Assembly (NCBI GenBank): GCA_021442845.1
Contig: JABUSD010000384.1
Location: 1 to 7,851, forward strand
Direction of reading: 5' to 3'
Source: Holdemanella sp.
Lineage (GTDB): Bacteria; Bacillota_I; Bacilli_A; Erysipelotrichales; Erysipelotrichaceae
Length of the DNA stretch: 7,851 nt
The translations under genes and the position numbers were made by a program. The notes below the pieces were generated by a model. That model did no database searches and was not told the DNA's origin. It saw only the letters and a program-made list of their open reading frames with translations. Below are positions 1 through 6,676 of this stretch, piece after piece (positions within the stretch are counted from its first letter, which is position 1; each line of letters opens with the position of its first letter).

Positions 1-1651
1 TTCCATCCTTGTACATCTGCAAAAGTTCTCTTGACTCCTTTTCTGTCAAAGGTGCATATTTAATATCTTTTGTGTCACTTATCCACTGGTTAAATTCATT
101 CCTATTAAACAGTTCGTTCCATTTCTGTTTTACCATTGTCGCTTTTGATATATCACCATAATTGACAAAAATAATTCCATCAATATTACGATCGCCTGGA
201 TTGTAATCCTTCAGCATAGCTCCATTACGCACCCATTTGTCGTATTGTTCATCATCAACCAAATAATCAATATTACTTATGCCTGACAAGTATAGTCTCT
301 TTTGGTCGCCAATAGCTTCCCAGGAGTTACCATTTATTTGATAATATCCATTCCACACTTTTATATTGTTGGCTAAAACTAAAAATGTATCATTGTCTAT
401 AATTTCTGTATTTCCAGCAAATTCATCCTGTAATTGTAACTGCTGGTAGTAGCTTTGCTGCCAATCTAAATATGTAATATTAAAATGTAATATTCCAACA
501 ACAATTGTTGCTACAATAGCCACCTTGAATGTTTTTTTATTAAGCAATCGAAATCCATAATAAAGCATTATTGCTATTCCAATACCTAAAAGGAGAGAAT
601 CTCTGCTCCCCATAAAAATCGCACCCAATTCCTGATTTCTTTTTACTACATATGGGAAATAACCAATGAAGAAACTACCACAACCCACTATAAACATTAC
701 CAAATCATGTTTACGTGTGTTATAATCTTTTATTTCTTTTCCCATTTTTTTTAGTCTGATAATGTGCAAAATAATATACACCAAAATAGCAAATATAATG
801 ATTACAAAGCACCAGTTTCGTGTGAAAATCGGGAAGGAATTAGCTACAATGCCTCTCAACGTATACATTGCATTGATTGGGCTTTTTAGTATTATAAGCG
901 GAAGACTGGTCCATGGAATATAGCTATGGCCGTTAAACATTTCTCCATATCCAGGGAACAGTATCTTATCTCCAAAATACCAAACAACAGGCGCAATAAG
1001 GAAATCAATATGCCTAATAACTGTTTTATATAGAGATTTTATGTTCTTCTTATACTCTTTCCATATAAAATTCTCTCTCAAATCATAATAATAAAAATAT
1101 CCCAACATCAACAACGTCATCATCATAATCGACTCTGTATTAAATGCTAACATCAAAATAAGTAATGAAAGGAACCTTTTTGCAGAGAACACTTTGTTGC
1201 TTTTTTTCCATGATACACCTATGTAAAAAGCTAACCAATATAAAAATAATCCGAGACTATACCCGTAGCATATCCACATAATACGTGCGTCATTAATAGG
1301 AATTACCACATATAAAAGCGTTATGCCAAAGGCCTCTTCATCATTAACCAACTCCGTATTTATTAAAATTTTATATACAAAAATTGACCCCACAAAAAAG
1401 AGCGCAAAAACAATTATCTTATAAAAATTATCAGGTAATAGCCATAGGCCTGCATTTATGTATGCCTCTAATGGGAGCGACGCCTGTCTGAACACCTCGT
1501 ACATATGCTCCCAATCCTTATCTGCATAACACCAATCATCCCACCACCTTCCAGTCGCAACCAATAAAAAGCCCTGGGACAAAACGTAAACAATAAAGAT
1601 CAAAAGCAAATGTTTATATGTAGTGTATATTCTACTTTTATCATTTAGCAT
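1..1651 (-). CDS. Polytopic GT-C-like membrane glycosyltransferase (3' end outside window)
   Basis: An open frame of 550 codons runs without a stop to the left edge, so the C-terminus is missing. The start at 1651 is chosen because GAAGGA lies 8 bases upstream; an in-frame ATG at 1660 touches that site and is unlikely. I count about ten hydrophobic segments, the first at residues 14-32 and the last near 374-390, followed by a hydrophilic tail from about 391. After helix 1 comes WWDDWCY (D38, D39), placed like the acidic first-loop motif of GT-C enzymes that use polyprenyl-phosphate sugars. Other possible family marks are NTES (171-174), FPGYG (232-236) and GSRD (348-351). Inference: it takes a sugar from undecaprenyl phosphate outside the cell and puts it on a glycan or protein, using the GT2 and small membrane proteins encoded just upstream. 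A Wzy-like or uncharacterised membrane protein is the alternative; I do not recognise a named orthologue. Confidence 0.8.
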   Translation of the reverse strand, partial: MLNDKSRIYTTYKHLLLIFIVYVLSQGFLLVATGRWWDDWCYADKDWEHMYEVFRQASLPLEAYINAGLWLLPDNFYKIIVFALFFVGSIFVYKILINTELVNDEEAFGITLLYVVIPINDARIMWICYGYSLGLFLYWLAFYIGVSWKKSNKVFSAKRFLSLLILMLAFNTESIMMMTLLMLGYFYYYDLRENFIWKEYKKNIKSLYKTVIRHIDFLIAPVVWYFGDKILFPGYGEMFNGHSYIPWTSLPLIILKSPINAMYTLRGIVANSFPIFTRNWCFVIIIFAILVYIILHIIRLKKMGKEIKDYNTRKHDLVMFIVGCGSFFIGYFPYVVKRNQELGAIFMGSRDSLLLGIGIAIMLYYGFRLLNKKTFKVAIVATIVVGILHFNITYLDWQQSYYQQLQLQDEFAGNTEIIDNDTFLVLANNIKVWNGYYQINGNSWEAIGDQKRLYLSGISNIDYLVDDEQYDKWVRNGAMLKDYNPGDRNIDGIIFVNYGDISKATMVKQKWNELFNRNEFNQWISDTKDIKYAPLTEKESRELLQMYKDG

Positions 1652-1659
1652 AAAATACA

Positions 1660-1665
1660 TCCTTC
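1660..1665 (-). promoter_or_regulatory. Ribosome binding site of the GT-C-like gene
   Basis: The minus strand reads GAAGGA here, 8 bases before the ATG at 1649-1651 and just after the stop of the preceding SMR gene. The spacing is good for 1651, while the in-frame ATG at 1658-1660 begins inside the site, so this decides the start. Confidence 0.6.
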
Positions 1666-1667
1666 AC

Positions 1668-2003
1668 TTAAAACGAAAATACCGCAACCCCTACAACAAT
1701 GAACGCATTTCCAATAATACGTTTAGCCGTTAATTTTTCCTTTAAGAAAACTTTTCCAAGAATCATAACATAAAAGTACACGAGCGATTCTAGTACTGCA
1801 CCATACTTAAATGGAAGTCCTTTATATGCTATAACCATTAGTATCATACATAAAAAAACCATTCCATATCCACATATTACATACGGATTAAGATATTCTT
1901 TAATTTTTGATTCCTTTGGAATTGAGCTGCTTTTCTTTAACAATATTTGAGAGACTGCAGATATTACTCCTGAAATCAATGCAACAATTACATACTTACT
2001 CAT
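1668..2003 (-). CDS. SMR/EamA-type small membrane protein, second flippase subunit (ArnE/ArnF-like)
   Basis: A 111-residue protein with four predicted membrane helices at about 3-22, 41-60, 67-85 and 94-111, the size and layout of a small multidrug resistance (SMR) or half-EamA protein. The motif SQILLKK ends helix 1, and the last helix has the usual glycine-rich IIGNAFIVVG pattern. Helix 1 lacks the membrane glutamate that proton-coupled drug exporters such as EmrE need, as expected for sugar-lipid flippases of the ArnE/ArnF kind. ATG 2003 is preferred over a GTG at 2024 because GGTG lies 7 bases upstream and it gives a normal N-terminus. It overlaps the preceding SMR gene by 8 bases (ATGAGTAA). 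Inferred role: with its neighbour it flips an undecaprenyl-phosphate-linked sugar across the membrane. Drug export is possible but fits the context poorly. Confidence 0.82.
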   Translation of the reverse strand: MSKYVIVALISGVISAVSQILLKKSSSIPKESKIKEYLNPYVICGYGMVFLCMILMVIAYKGLPFKYGAVLESLVYFYVMILGKVFLKEKLTAKRIIGNAFIVVGVAVFSF

Positions 2004-2337
2004 CTGCAGACACCAACCAGACACCTACTACAATCAATGCTGATCCAATAAGGTTGTTTATTGTTATTTTTTCTTGAAAAATTAGCACAGCCCATATTAG
2101 CGATATTATAACCGTAACACCTTTACTGGATAGAGCAACAACTAAATCAAACTTCTTAAGGGCTTGCTGCCAGACAATAGCATATATGCCTAAAATCACG
2201 ATTTCAATTCCTATAAAAAGAATTGTCATATATATATTGCTTTGGTTTGATGCTAATTTCGCAAAGACAGAAACAAAAGAATAAATAAAAAACGCCCCGT
2301 AGAGTTGCATATAATTTGTTACTTTTGTCCCATTCAT
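1996..2337 (-). CDS. SMR/EamA-type small membrane protein, first flippase subunit (ArnE/ArnF-like)
   Basis: A 113-residue protein with four membrane helices at about 11-29, 35-56, 66-86 and 94-110. The C-terminal half has the EamA/SMR signature: a hydrophobic helix ending in FQEK (87-90), then NNLIGSALIVVGVWL. Helix 1 carries no glutamate, which argues against an EmrE-type proton/drug antiporter. The start is supported by AGAGGA at 2345-2350, 7 bases upstream of the ATG. The stop codon lies within the start of the next SMR gene, an 8-base overlap typical of subunits made in equal amounts. It follows the GT2 gene by 50 bases, the longest gap in the window. By analogy with ArnE plus ArnF, I infer a heterodimer that carries the product of that GT2, a polyprenyl-phosphate sugar, to the outer face of the membrane. 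Confidence 0.82.
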   Translation of the reverse strand: MNGTKVTNYMQLYGAFFIYSFVSVFAKLASNQSNIYMTILFIGIEIVILGIYAIVWQQALKKFDLVVALSSKGVTVIISLIWAVLIFQEKITINNLIGSALIVVGVWLVSADE

Positions 2338-2344
2338 TATTTTT

Positions 2345-2350
2345 TCCTCT
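2345..2350 (-). promoter_or_regulatory. Ribosome binding site of the first SMR gene
   Basis: The minus strand reads AGAGGA, 7 bases before the ATG at 2335-2337. It lies in the only sizeable gap of the operon (2338-2387). The rest of that gap is AT-rich; I see no hairpin followed by a T run. Confidence 0.6.
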
Positions 2351-2387
2351 AATCAAACACTACTTAATTTTTTTATATAACTTTTTA

Positions 2388-3356
2388 TTATTCATCTTGT
2401 TTTAATACATATGAATCTGAAACAATATACACCGGTCTATTTCTTGCAGCATCGTAAGCTCTCCACAGGTATTCAGCTATTATACCTAGTGATATATTTG
2501 TTATTCCAAAGCCTATTGCCATTATACTCGCAAGTGTTGAATAACCTATAGGCACCTCTGGATTGAAAATAGCGTTTACAACCGTTGTTAATCCAATTAT
2601 TACGCCTATGATAAAGACTATTACTCCAACAATACTTACCAATCTAATAGGCATAAATGAAAACGAAACAAATGAATCGATAAATAATTTTATTTTCTTA
2701 GATAGTGTCCATTTAGAAGTTCCAACAAATCTCTCATTATAGTCCAAAGAGATGACTTCATACCTATATCCCGCATCCATTATTTGCAACATTATTGAAG
2801 AGTTTCCCTCAATATTGTTGTTTACAAATTCTAAGATTTTTTTATTAAATACTATTGTTGATATTCCGCCGGATGAATAATTTTTCACGGCATATTTTCT
2901 CATCAACGAAGAATATGCTTTAGAAAATCGTCTGTTAAGTTTTGAAACTTTTATAGACTTCTTTTCTACGTATACTGCATCAAGTTCTTTTGAATTAATT
3001 AAGTCATATGACATGTTAATGAGCTCAAGTGGCTCTTGTAAGTCGCTTCCCATCCATGTACATATATCATAGGAACACTTTGTTAAACCCGCTCTAATCG
3101 CAGCATGTGAACCGAAGTTTTTAGACAACTTAATTAATTGAACTTTAGAAATATTGTCCAAAGCATATTCCCGTATTTTATGTATGCTATCATCTGTTGA
3201 ACCATCATCAACAAAGACCAATTCTATTGGAAATGCCGCCGACAATGCATATTTATCTATGGTTTTGCAAAATTCAAAAATCCCTTCTGATTCATTCAAG
3301 AAAGGAACTACTATAGACATTCCGTGTTTGCTATCGTTAATATAATTCTTTGTCAT
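2388..3356 (-). CDS. GT2 polyprenyl-phosphate glycosyltransferase (DPM1/GtrB/ArnC-like)
   Basis: A 322-residue protein with an N-terminal GT-A domain (about 13-235) and two C-terminal membrane helices (about 237-262 and 272-297). Family marks in order are SIVVPFLNE (14-22), VDDGSTDDS (49-57), LSKNFGSHAA (77-86), GSDLQEP (103-109), ERFVGTSKW (208-216) and the tail EYLWRAYDAARNRPVYIV. These place it with enzymes that move a sugar from a nucleotide donor to undecaprenyl phosphate on the inner membrane face. The usual DxDLQDP metal motif is altered: Gly103 stands where the first Asp normally is. The start is uncertain. ATG 3356, one base after the preceding stop, is chosen for coupling, but no clear Shine-Dalgarno site precedes it; ATG 3320 would start right at the GT domain, and a TTG at 3398 is unlikely. 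It probably loads the sugar made by the upstream genes for flipping by the SMR pair. Confidence 0.9.
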   Translation of the reverse strand: MTKNYINDSKHGMSIVVPFLNESEGIFEFCKTIDKYALSAAFPIELVFVDDGSTDDSIHKIREYALDNISKVQLIKLSKNFGSHAAIRAGLTKCSYDICTWMGSDLQEPLELINMSYDLINSKELDAVYVEKKSIKVSKLNRRFSKAYSSLMRKYAVKNYSSGGISTIVFNKKILEFVNNNIEGNSSIMLQIMDAGYRYEVISLDYNERFVGTSKWTLSKKIKLFIDSFVSFSFMPIRLVSIVGVIVFIIGVIIGLTTVVNAIFNPEVPIGYSTLASIMAIGFGITNISLGIIAEYLWRAYDAARNRPVYIVSDSYVLKQDE

Positions 3357-3357
3357 A

Positions 3358-3918
3358 TTATTCGTAAATAAACTCAACTGCTCCATCTTCAGCAACAACT
3401 ACATAGCCAATCTTTCTTGCAGGAATACCTGCTACGATTGTATTGTCCGGTACATCTTTATTAACAAAACTATTTGCCCCTACAACGCAATGATTACCTA
3501 TTGAAACATTGCATCCGACCATTGTTGATGTGCCTATAACCGTACAATCTCCAATTGTTACTTTTCCCTTTTGGAAAGGCTCTATTCCACCTGATACATA
3601 GTGTTTTGTTGAATCATGAGTGTAAATCATAACACCTGAATCTATACTGACAAAATTCCCAATTCTTAACTCTGCCGCACTACCGTCAAGTAACGTGTAA
3701 GGACCTATCCACACTTTATCGCCGACAATAACATCTCCCATAACAACAGATGAATCATAAATAGATGATCCTTCACCACAATTTAGATACGGTGCTTTAT
3801 CGAATCTGTTAAAAATATATTCGCCACTTGGTAACACTCGGTTGTATTTTTCACGCATTTCATCTCTTCTGCGTCGCATCATATTATCAAATTGGATTTC
3901 AAATTCTTTGTCTGTCAT
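3358..3918 (-). CDS. Left-handed beta-helix acyltransferase (hexapeptide repeat, sugar N- or O-acetyltransferase)
   Basis: A 186-residue protein with a charged N-terminal helical part (1-30, including four arginines at 15-18) followed by hexapeptide repeats from about 50 to 170: VIVGDKVWIG, LRIGNFVSI, VTIGDCTVIG, VSIGNHCVVG. H101 in IYTHDS sits where related trimeric acetyltransferases keep their catalytic histidine. The end, VPDNTIVAGIPARKIG, is the common closing motif of this fold. ATG 3918 is chosen because AGGTG lies 5 bases upstream; a TTG at 3939 would extend the frame by seven codons but lacks support. The gene starts 8 bases after the SDR gene and follows the aminotransferase, so it probably acetylates the new 4-amino group of a nucleotide sugar, using acetyl-CoA in the cytoplasm. 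O-acetylation or another acyl donor cannot be excluded. Confidence 0.88.
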   Translation of the reverse strand: MTDKEFEIQFDNMMRRRRDEMREKYNRVLPSGEYIFNRFDKAPYLNCGEGSSIYDSSVVMGDVIVGDKVWIGPYTLLDGSAAELRIGNFVSIDSGVMIYTHDSTKHYVSGGIEPFQKGKVTIGDCTVIGTSTMVGCNVSIGNHCVVGANSFVNKDVPDNTIVAGIPARKIGYVVVAEDGAVEFIYE

Positions 3919-3923
3919 TTTTA

Positions 3924-3928
3924 CACCT
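3924..3928 (-). promoter_or_regulatory. Ribosome binding site of the hexapeptide acyltransferase
   Basis: The minus strand reads AGGTG, 5 bases before ATG 3916-3918, and overlaps the TAG stop of the SDR gene. It favours this ATG over the upstream in-frame TTG at 3939. Confidence 0.5.
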
Positions 3929-4895
3929 ATATAACACAATTATTTTTGTACCAGTCTAATGTTTCTTTAATTCCTTCCTCAAAATTCACTTGTGGCTCAA
4001 AGCCTAATACTTTCCTTGCTCTATCTATGTTCGCACAAAGGTTTCTAACATCACTTGTTCGTTCTTCTTTGTGTTCCCATTCCCCGGTATACCCCATATA
4101 ATCGCATATGCCTTGAAGAAGCGAATTCATTGTCATATCCTTACCTGAACCTAAATTTATAATCATTCCTCTAGACTCTTCCTTTTCATACGCAAGCATT
4201 AATCCTCTGACAGTGTCTTTAACATATATGAAATCTCTAGTCTGTTCTCCGTCTCCATTTACAATTGGTTTTTCACCGTTTTTAAGCCTCTTGGCTGTTA
4301 CCGGAATTATTCCTGCAAGAGGTCCTTCAGCATTTTGTCTTGGCCCGTAATTATTAAAAGGTCTTACGATTGAAATATCAAGTTCAGATACTTTGGCAAA
4401 GGAATGTACCATCATATCTGCCGCAGCCTTTCCTGCTGCATATGGAGTTGTTGGATCTGTTGGGTGATTCTCGTCCATCGGTGAGTACTGTGCTGTACCA
4501 TATGCTTCTGATGAAGAAGTATGTATTAGAGTTTTGTACATTCCCACCTTGAGTAGTTCCAGCAATGTCTCTGCAATTTGAACATTAACCATATATGCGT
4601 CAAACGGATTAAAGAATGAATAGTTTAACGCAATGGTTGCCATATTAAAAACGACGTCTACTTTTTCTTTTTCCATTATAGATTGCATAACACCAAATTG
4701 TCTTGCGTCATCCCTATACAAAACAAAATTATTATTTGTTATTGCTTCTGCAATATTTTCCATTTTGCCTAGGAAAAAGTTATCTACACAAACAACTTTA
4801 TTTGCCTTCTGCTCTAATAATTCATCGCAGAGGTGACTTCCTATAAATCCAGCTCCACCTGTTACCAATACATTTTTTCCTTCAATTGAATGCAT
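3927..4895 (-). CDS. Extended SDR: NAD-dependent nucleotide-sugar 4,6-dehydratase/epimerase
   Basis: A 322-residue extended short-chain dehydrogenase. The Rossmann motif TGGAGFIG (12-19) and D38 in VVCVDNF indicate NAD(H). The catalytic pair is Y152 and K156 (YAAGK). The upstream active-site segment is SSSEAYG (127-133), so a glutamate (E130) follows the catalytic Ser/Thr position, as in RmlB-, GMD- and UXS-type dehydratases or decarboxylases; plain 4-epimerases such as GalE lack it. Further family marks are RPFNNYGPRQ (178-187) and DGEQTRDFIYV (215-225). The gene lies between a 4-aminotransferase-type enzyme and an acetyltransferase, so I infer that it makes a 4-keto-6-deoxy nucleotide sugar for amination. 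Start ATG 4895 has AGAGGA 6 bases upstream. Epimerase function remains possible, since the overall sequence, including DNFFLGKMENI, resembles UDP-sugar epimerases, and the sugar and nucleotide cannot be read off. Confidence 0.88.
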   Translation of the reverse strand: MHSIEGKNVLVTGGAGFIGSHLCDELLEQKANKVVCVDNFFLGKMENIAEAITNNNFVLYRDDARQFGVMQSIMEKEKVDVVFNMATIALNYSFFNPFDAYMVNVQIAETLLELLKVGMYKTLIHTSSSEAYGTAQYSPMDENHPTDPTTPYAAGKAAADMMVHSFAKVSELDISIVRPFNNYGPRQNAEGPLAGIIPVTAKRLKNGEKPIVNGDGEQTRDFIYVKDTVRGLMLAYEKEESRGMIINLGSGKDMTMNSLLQGICDYMGYTGEWEHKEERTSDVRNLCANIDRARKVLGFEPQVNFEEGIKETLDWYKNNCVI

Positions 4896-4901
4896 TTTTA
4901 T

Positions 4902-4907
4902 TCCTCT
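4902..4907 (-). promoter_or_regulatory. Ribosome binding site of the SDR gene
   Basis: The minus strand reads AGAGGA, 6 bases before ATG 4893-4895. Its first bases are shared with the TAG stop of the preceding aminotransferase gene, which favours re-initiation of ribosomes finishing that gene. Confidence 0.55.
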
Positions 4908-6129
4908 ACATTTCGTCTATAGTATTTCTAATAGTGTCAACAATATACTCTTGATCATCTTCTGTCATCCCAACGTATAACGGAAGAGTAATGGATAAAT
5001 GATCACAGGCATATGCATTAGGATAATCTTCGGATTTATATCCAAACTTGTTTTTATAATATCCTAACATATGAACAGCATGGGTTCCTTGCCTCGTCGC
5101 TATTCCTTTGTCTTCTAATTTCTGGAGTAATATGTTTCTATAATCTCCGCCAACCTGTAAATCCGGTAGATTAAGTACGTCATCATTTAACATACATACA
5201 TAGGACTGATATGTGTGAAAATATCCTTTCGGCTCTATCGGAGTTATAAATTCAGGCAATTTTGAAGCAATTAATCTGTTGTAATTATTTGCTCCTTTTC
5301 GTTTTTCTTCAATTATGTAGTCCAGCTTTTTTACCTGTGCTAGACCCATTGCACCCTGTACATCCGTCATTCTATAGTTAAACCCAGCCTCATTGAATTC
5401 CGGTAGTAGGAACCCTTTTCCTTTATCTCTTGCATCAGCTGAAACAGTACTACCATGAGTCCTTAGTTCTCGCATTCTCTTTGCGAGTTTAGCGTCATCT
5501 GTGAACACCATTCCACCTTCGCCTGTTGTTATTGATTTCCTTGGATGAAAACTTACGCAAGAAATATTTCCAAATGCGCCCTGGTGGGTCTCTCCTATCT
5601 TAGCTCCAAGAGCACAGGCTGCATCCTCGACAACTTTTAAGTTGTATTTTTCCGCCAGCATATTGACTTTGTAAATGTCACAGCAAAGCCCAAATTCATG
5701 AACAGGAACAATACCCCATAAAGTATTTCCTGTATTTTTGTTTTTTAATTTTCCGTTTTCTTGTACATACTGTTTTTCAATCAGTTCATTGAGTTTATCG
5801 GTATCAATATTAAATGTATCTCTGTGTATATCTACCAGAATAGGAGTAGCACCTGTAGCAACAATAGCATTTGTAGTTGCAACAAAAGTGAATGCCGGTG
5901 CAATAGCATCCATTCCATTAGAGAGACCTTCTGTAACCATTGCTAAATGCAATGCAGTTGTGCACGATGTTGTTGCTACACCTTCGTTAATACCTTCATG
6001 ATAAGCTGTTTGCTTTTCAAATTCTGTAACATTTGGCCCCTGTGCCACCCAACCAGAATCAAGTGCATTTGATATTAAATCCTTTTCTTCCTGAGAAAAA
6101 TAAGGTTTAGTTACAGGATATTTCTTCAT
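4906..6129 (-). CDS. DegT/DnrJ/EryC1/StrS aminotransferase, perosamine-synthase/PseC type
   Basis: A 407-residue PLP enzyme of the sugar aminotransferase family. The opening VTKPYFSQEE...GWVAQGP is typical. Cofactor residues are visible: D169 in VVEDAACA, which should pair with the pyridine nitrogen, and K198 in SFHPRKSITTGEGGM, the Schiff-base lysine. GFNYRMTDVQ is the usual substrate-side motif. The SFHPRK-ITTGEGG form is found in enzymes that aminate C4 of 4-keto-6-deoxy nucleotide sugars, such as PseC- and perosamine-synthase-like proteins, with glutamate as the usual amino donor. The SDR encoded 10 bases downstream could supply the keto sugar. Residues about 118-137 form an extra polar loop ahead of WGIVPVHEFG, longer than in minimal members. 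The start ATG follows the preceding stop by one base, with AAAGG 11 bases upstream. The exact sugar is unknown. Confidence 0.92.
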   Translation of the reverse strand: MKKYPVTKPYFSQEEKDLISNALDSGWVAQGPNVTEFEKQTAYHEGINEGVATTSCTTALHLAMVTEGLSNGMDAIAPAFTFVATTNAIVATGATPILVDIHRDTFNIDTDKLNELIEKQYVQENGKLKNKNTGNTLWGIVPVHEFGLCCDIYKVNMLAEKYNLKVVEDAACALGAKIGETHQGAFGNISCVSFHPRKSITTGEGGMVFTDDAKLAKRMRELRTHGSTVSADARDKGKGFLLPEFNEAGFNYRMTDVQGAMGLAQVKKLDYIIEEKRKGANNYNRLIASKLPEFITPIEPKGYFHTYQSYVCMLNDDVLNLPDLQVGGDYRNILLQKLEDKGIATRQGTHAVHMLGYYKNKFGYKSEDYPNAYACDHLSITLPLYVGMTEDDQEYIVDTIRNTIDEM

Positions 6130-6130
6130 G

Positions 6131-6676
6131 TTATTCCCAGCCTTTCAAGTCGTATTTTTCACCACATTCTGTGCATATGCCATTATCATCAAGTTTAAAT
6201 CCGCACTTGCACACCCAACCAATTTGATGCGCCGGATTGCCAGCAACCAAAGCTTGGTTAGGTACATCTTTAGTCACTACACTTCCAGAACCAACTGTCG
6301 CATATTCACCAATAGTTACCCCGCAACGTATAGTCGCATTTGCACCTATTGAAGCTCCTCGTTTTACTAGTGTATTTGTTATTTTCCAATTTGCATTAAA
6401 AGCTCTAGGGTACATATCATTAGTAAAAGTCATAGATGGTCCTAGAAAAACATCGTCTTCTACTGTAACACCGTGATAAATATTCACATTATTCTGGGCC
6501 TTAACATTATTACCTAAATGAACATGTTCATCCACGTATACGTTTTTGCTTATGATACAATTTTTACCAAGTACAGCATCATTCCTGATCTGCGCTTGGT
6601 TCCAAACCTTTGTGCCATCTCCAAGTTTAGCACTCTCGTGTACTTCTGCTGTAGGATGTATAAAAATATTACTCAT
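6131..6676 (-). CDS. WbpD/WlbB/FdtC-like nucleotide-sugar N-acetyltransferase with C-terminal zinc ribbon
   Basis: A 181-residue left-handed beta-helix protein. The opening [17 protein letters not shown], the stretch [27 protein letters not shown] (84-91) and the close [18 protein letters not shown] match the WbpD/WlbB/FdtC/QdtC group, which transfers acetyl from acetyl-CoA to the 3-amino group of a nucleotide-linked sugar. The last 28 residues add C156-x-C158 and C168-xx-C171, each followed by glycine, which looks like a small zinc ribbon. The start follows directly on the stop of the upstream aminotransferase (TAA then ATG, no gap), with GAGGG at a 7-base spacing, so the two proteins are probably made together and act in sequence. 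Whether the substrate is a UDP-2-acetamido-3-amino-uronate (WbpD) or a dTDP-3-amino-6-deoxyhexose (FdtC/QdtC) depends on genes outside the window. Confidence 0.92.
   Translation of the reverse strand: MSNIFIHPTAEVHESAKLGDGTKVWNQAQIRNDAVLGKNCIISKNVYVDEHVHLGNNVKAQNNVNIYHGVTVEDDVFLGPSMTFTNDMYPRAFNANWKITNTLVKRGASIGANATIRCGVTIGEYATVGSGSVVTKDVPNQALVAGNPAHQIGWVCKCGFKLDDNGICTECGEKYDLKGWE

Noticed and set aside
1996..2337. Drug-efflux SMR pump
   Set aside because: No glutamate in helix 1, and the gene is embedded between a polyprenyl-phosphate glycosyltransferase and a GT-C-like protein.
2338..2387. Possible internal promoter or terminator in the 50-base gap
   Set aside because: The gap holds A/T runs that resemble a -10 box by chance, but no matching -35 element and no hairpin. 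Only the ribosome binding site is supported.
3937..3939. TTG start adding seven residues to the hexapeptide acyltransferase
   Set aside because: ATG 3916-3918 has an AGGTG site at 5 bases, while the TTG has none clear and would overlap the SDR gene.
3927..6129. Firm assignment to a legionaminic or pseudaminic acid pathway
   Set aside because: A dehydratase, a C4 aminotransferase and an acetyltransferase would match its first steps, but no sialic-acid-synthase-like, hydrolase or CMP-transferase gene is visible, and the GT2 is of the polyprenyl-phosphate type.
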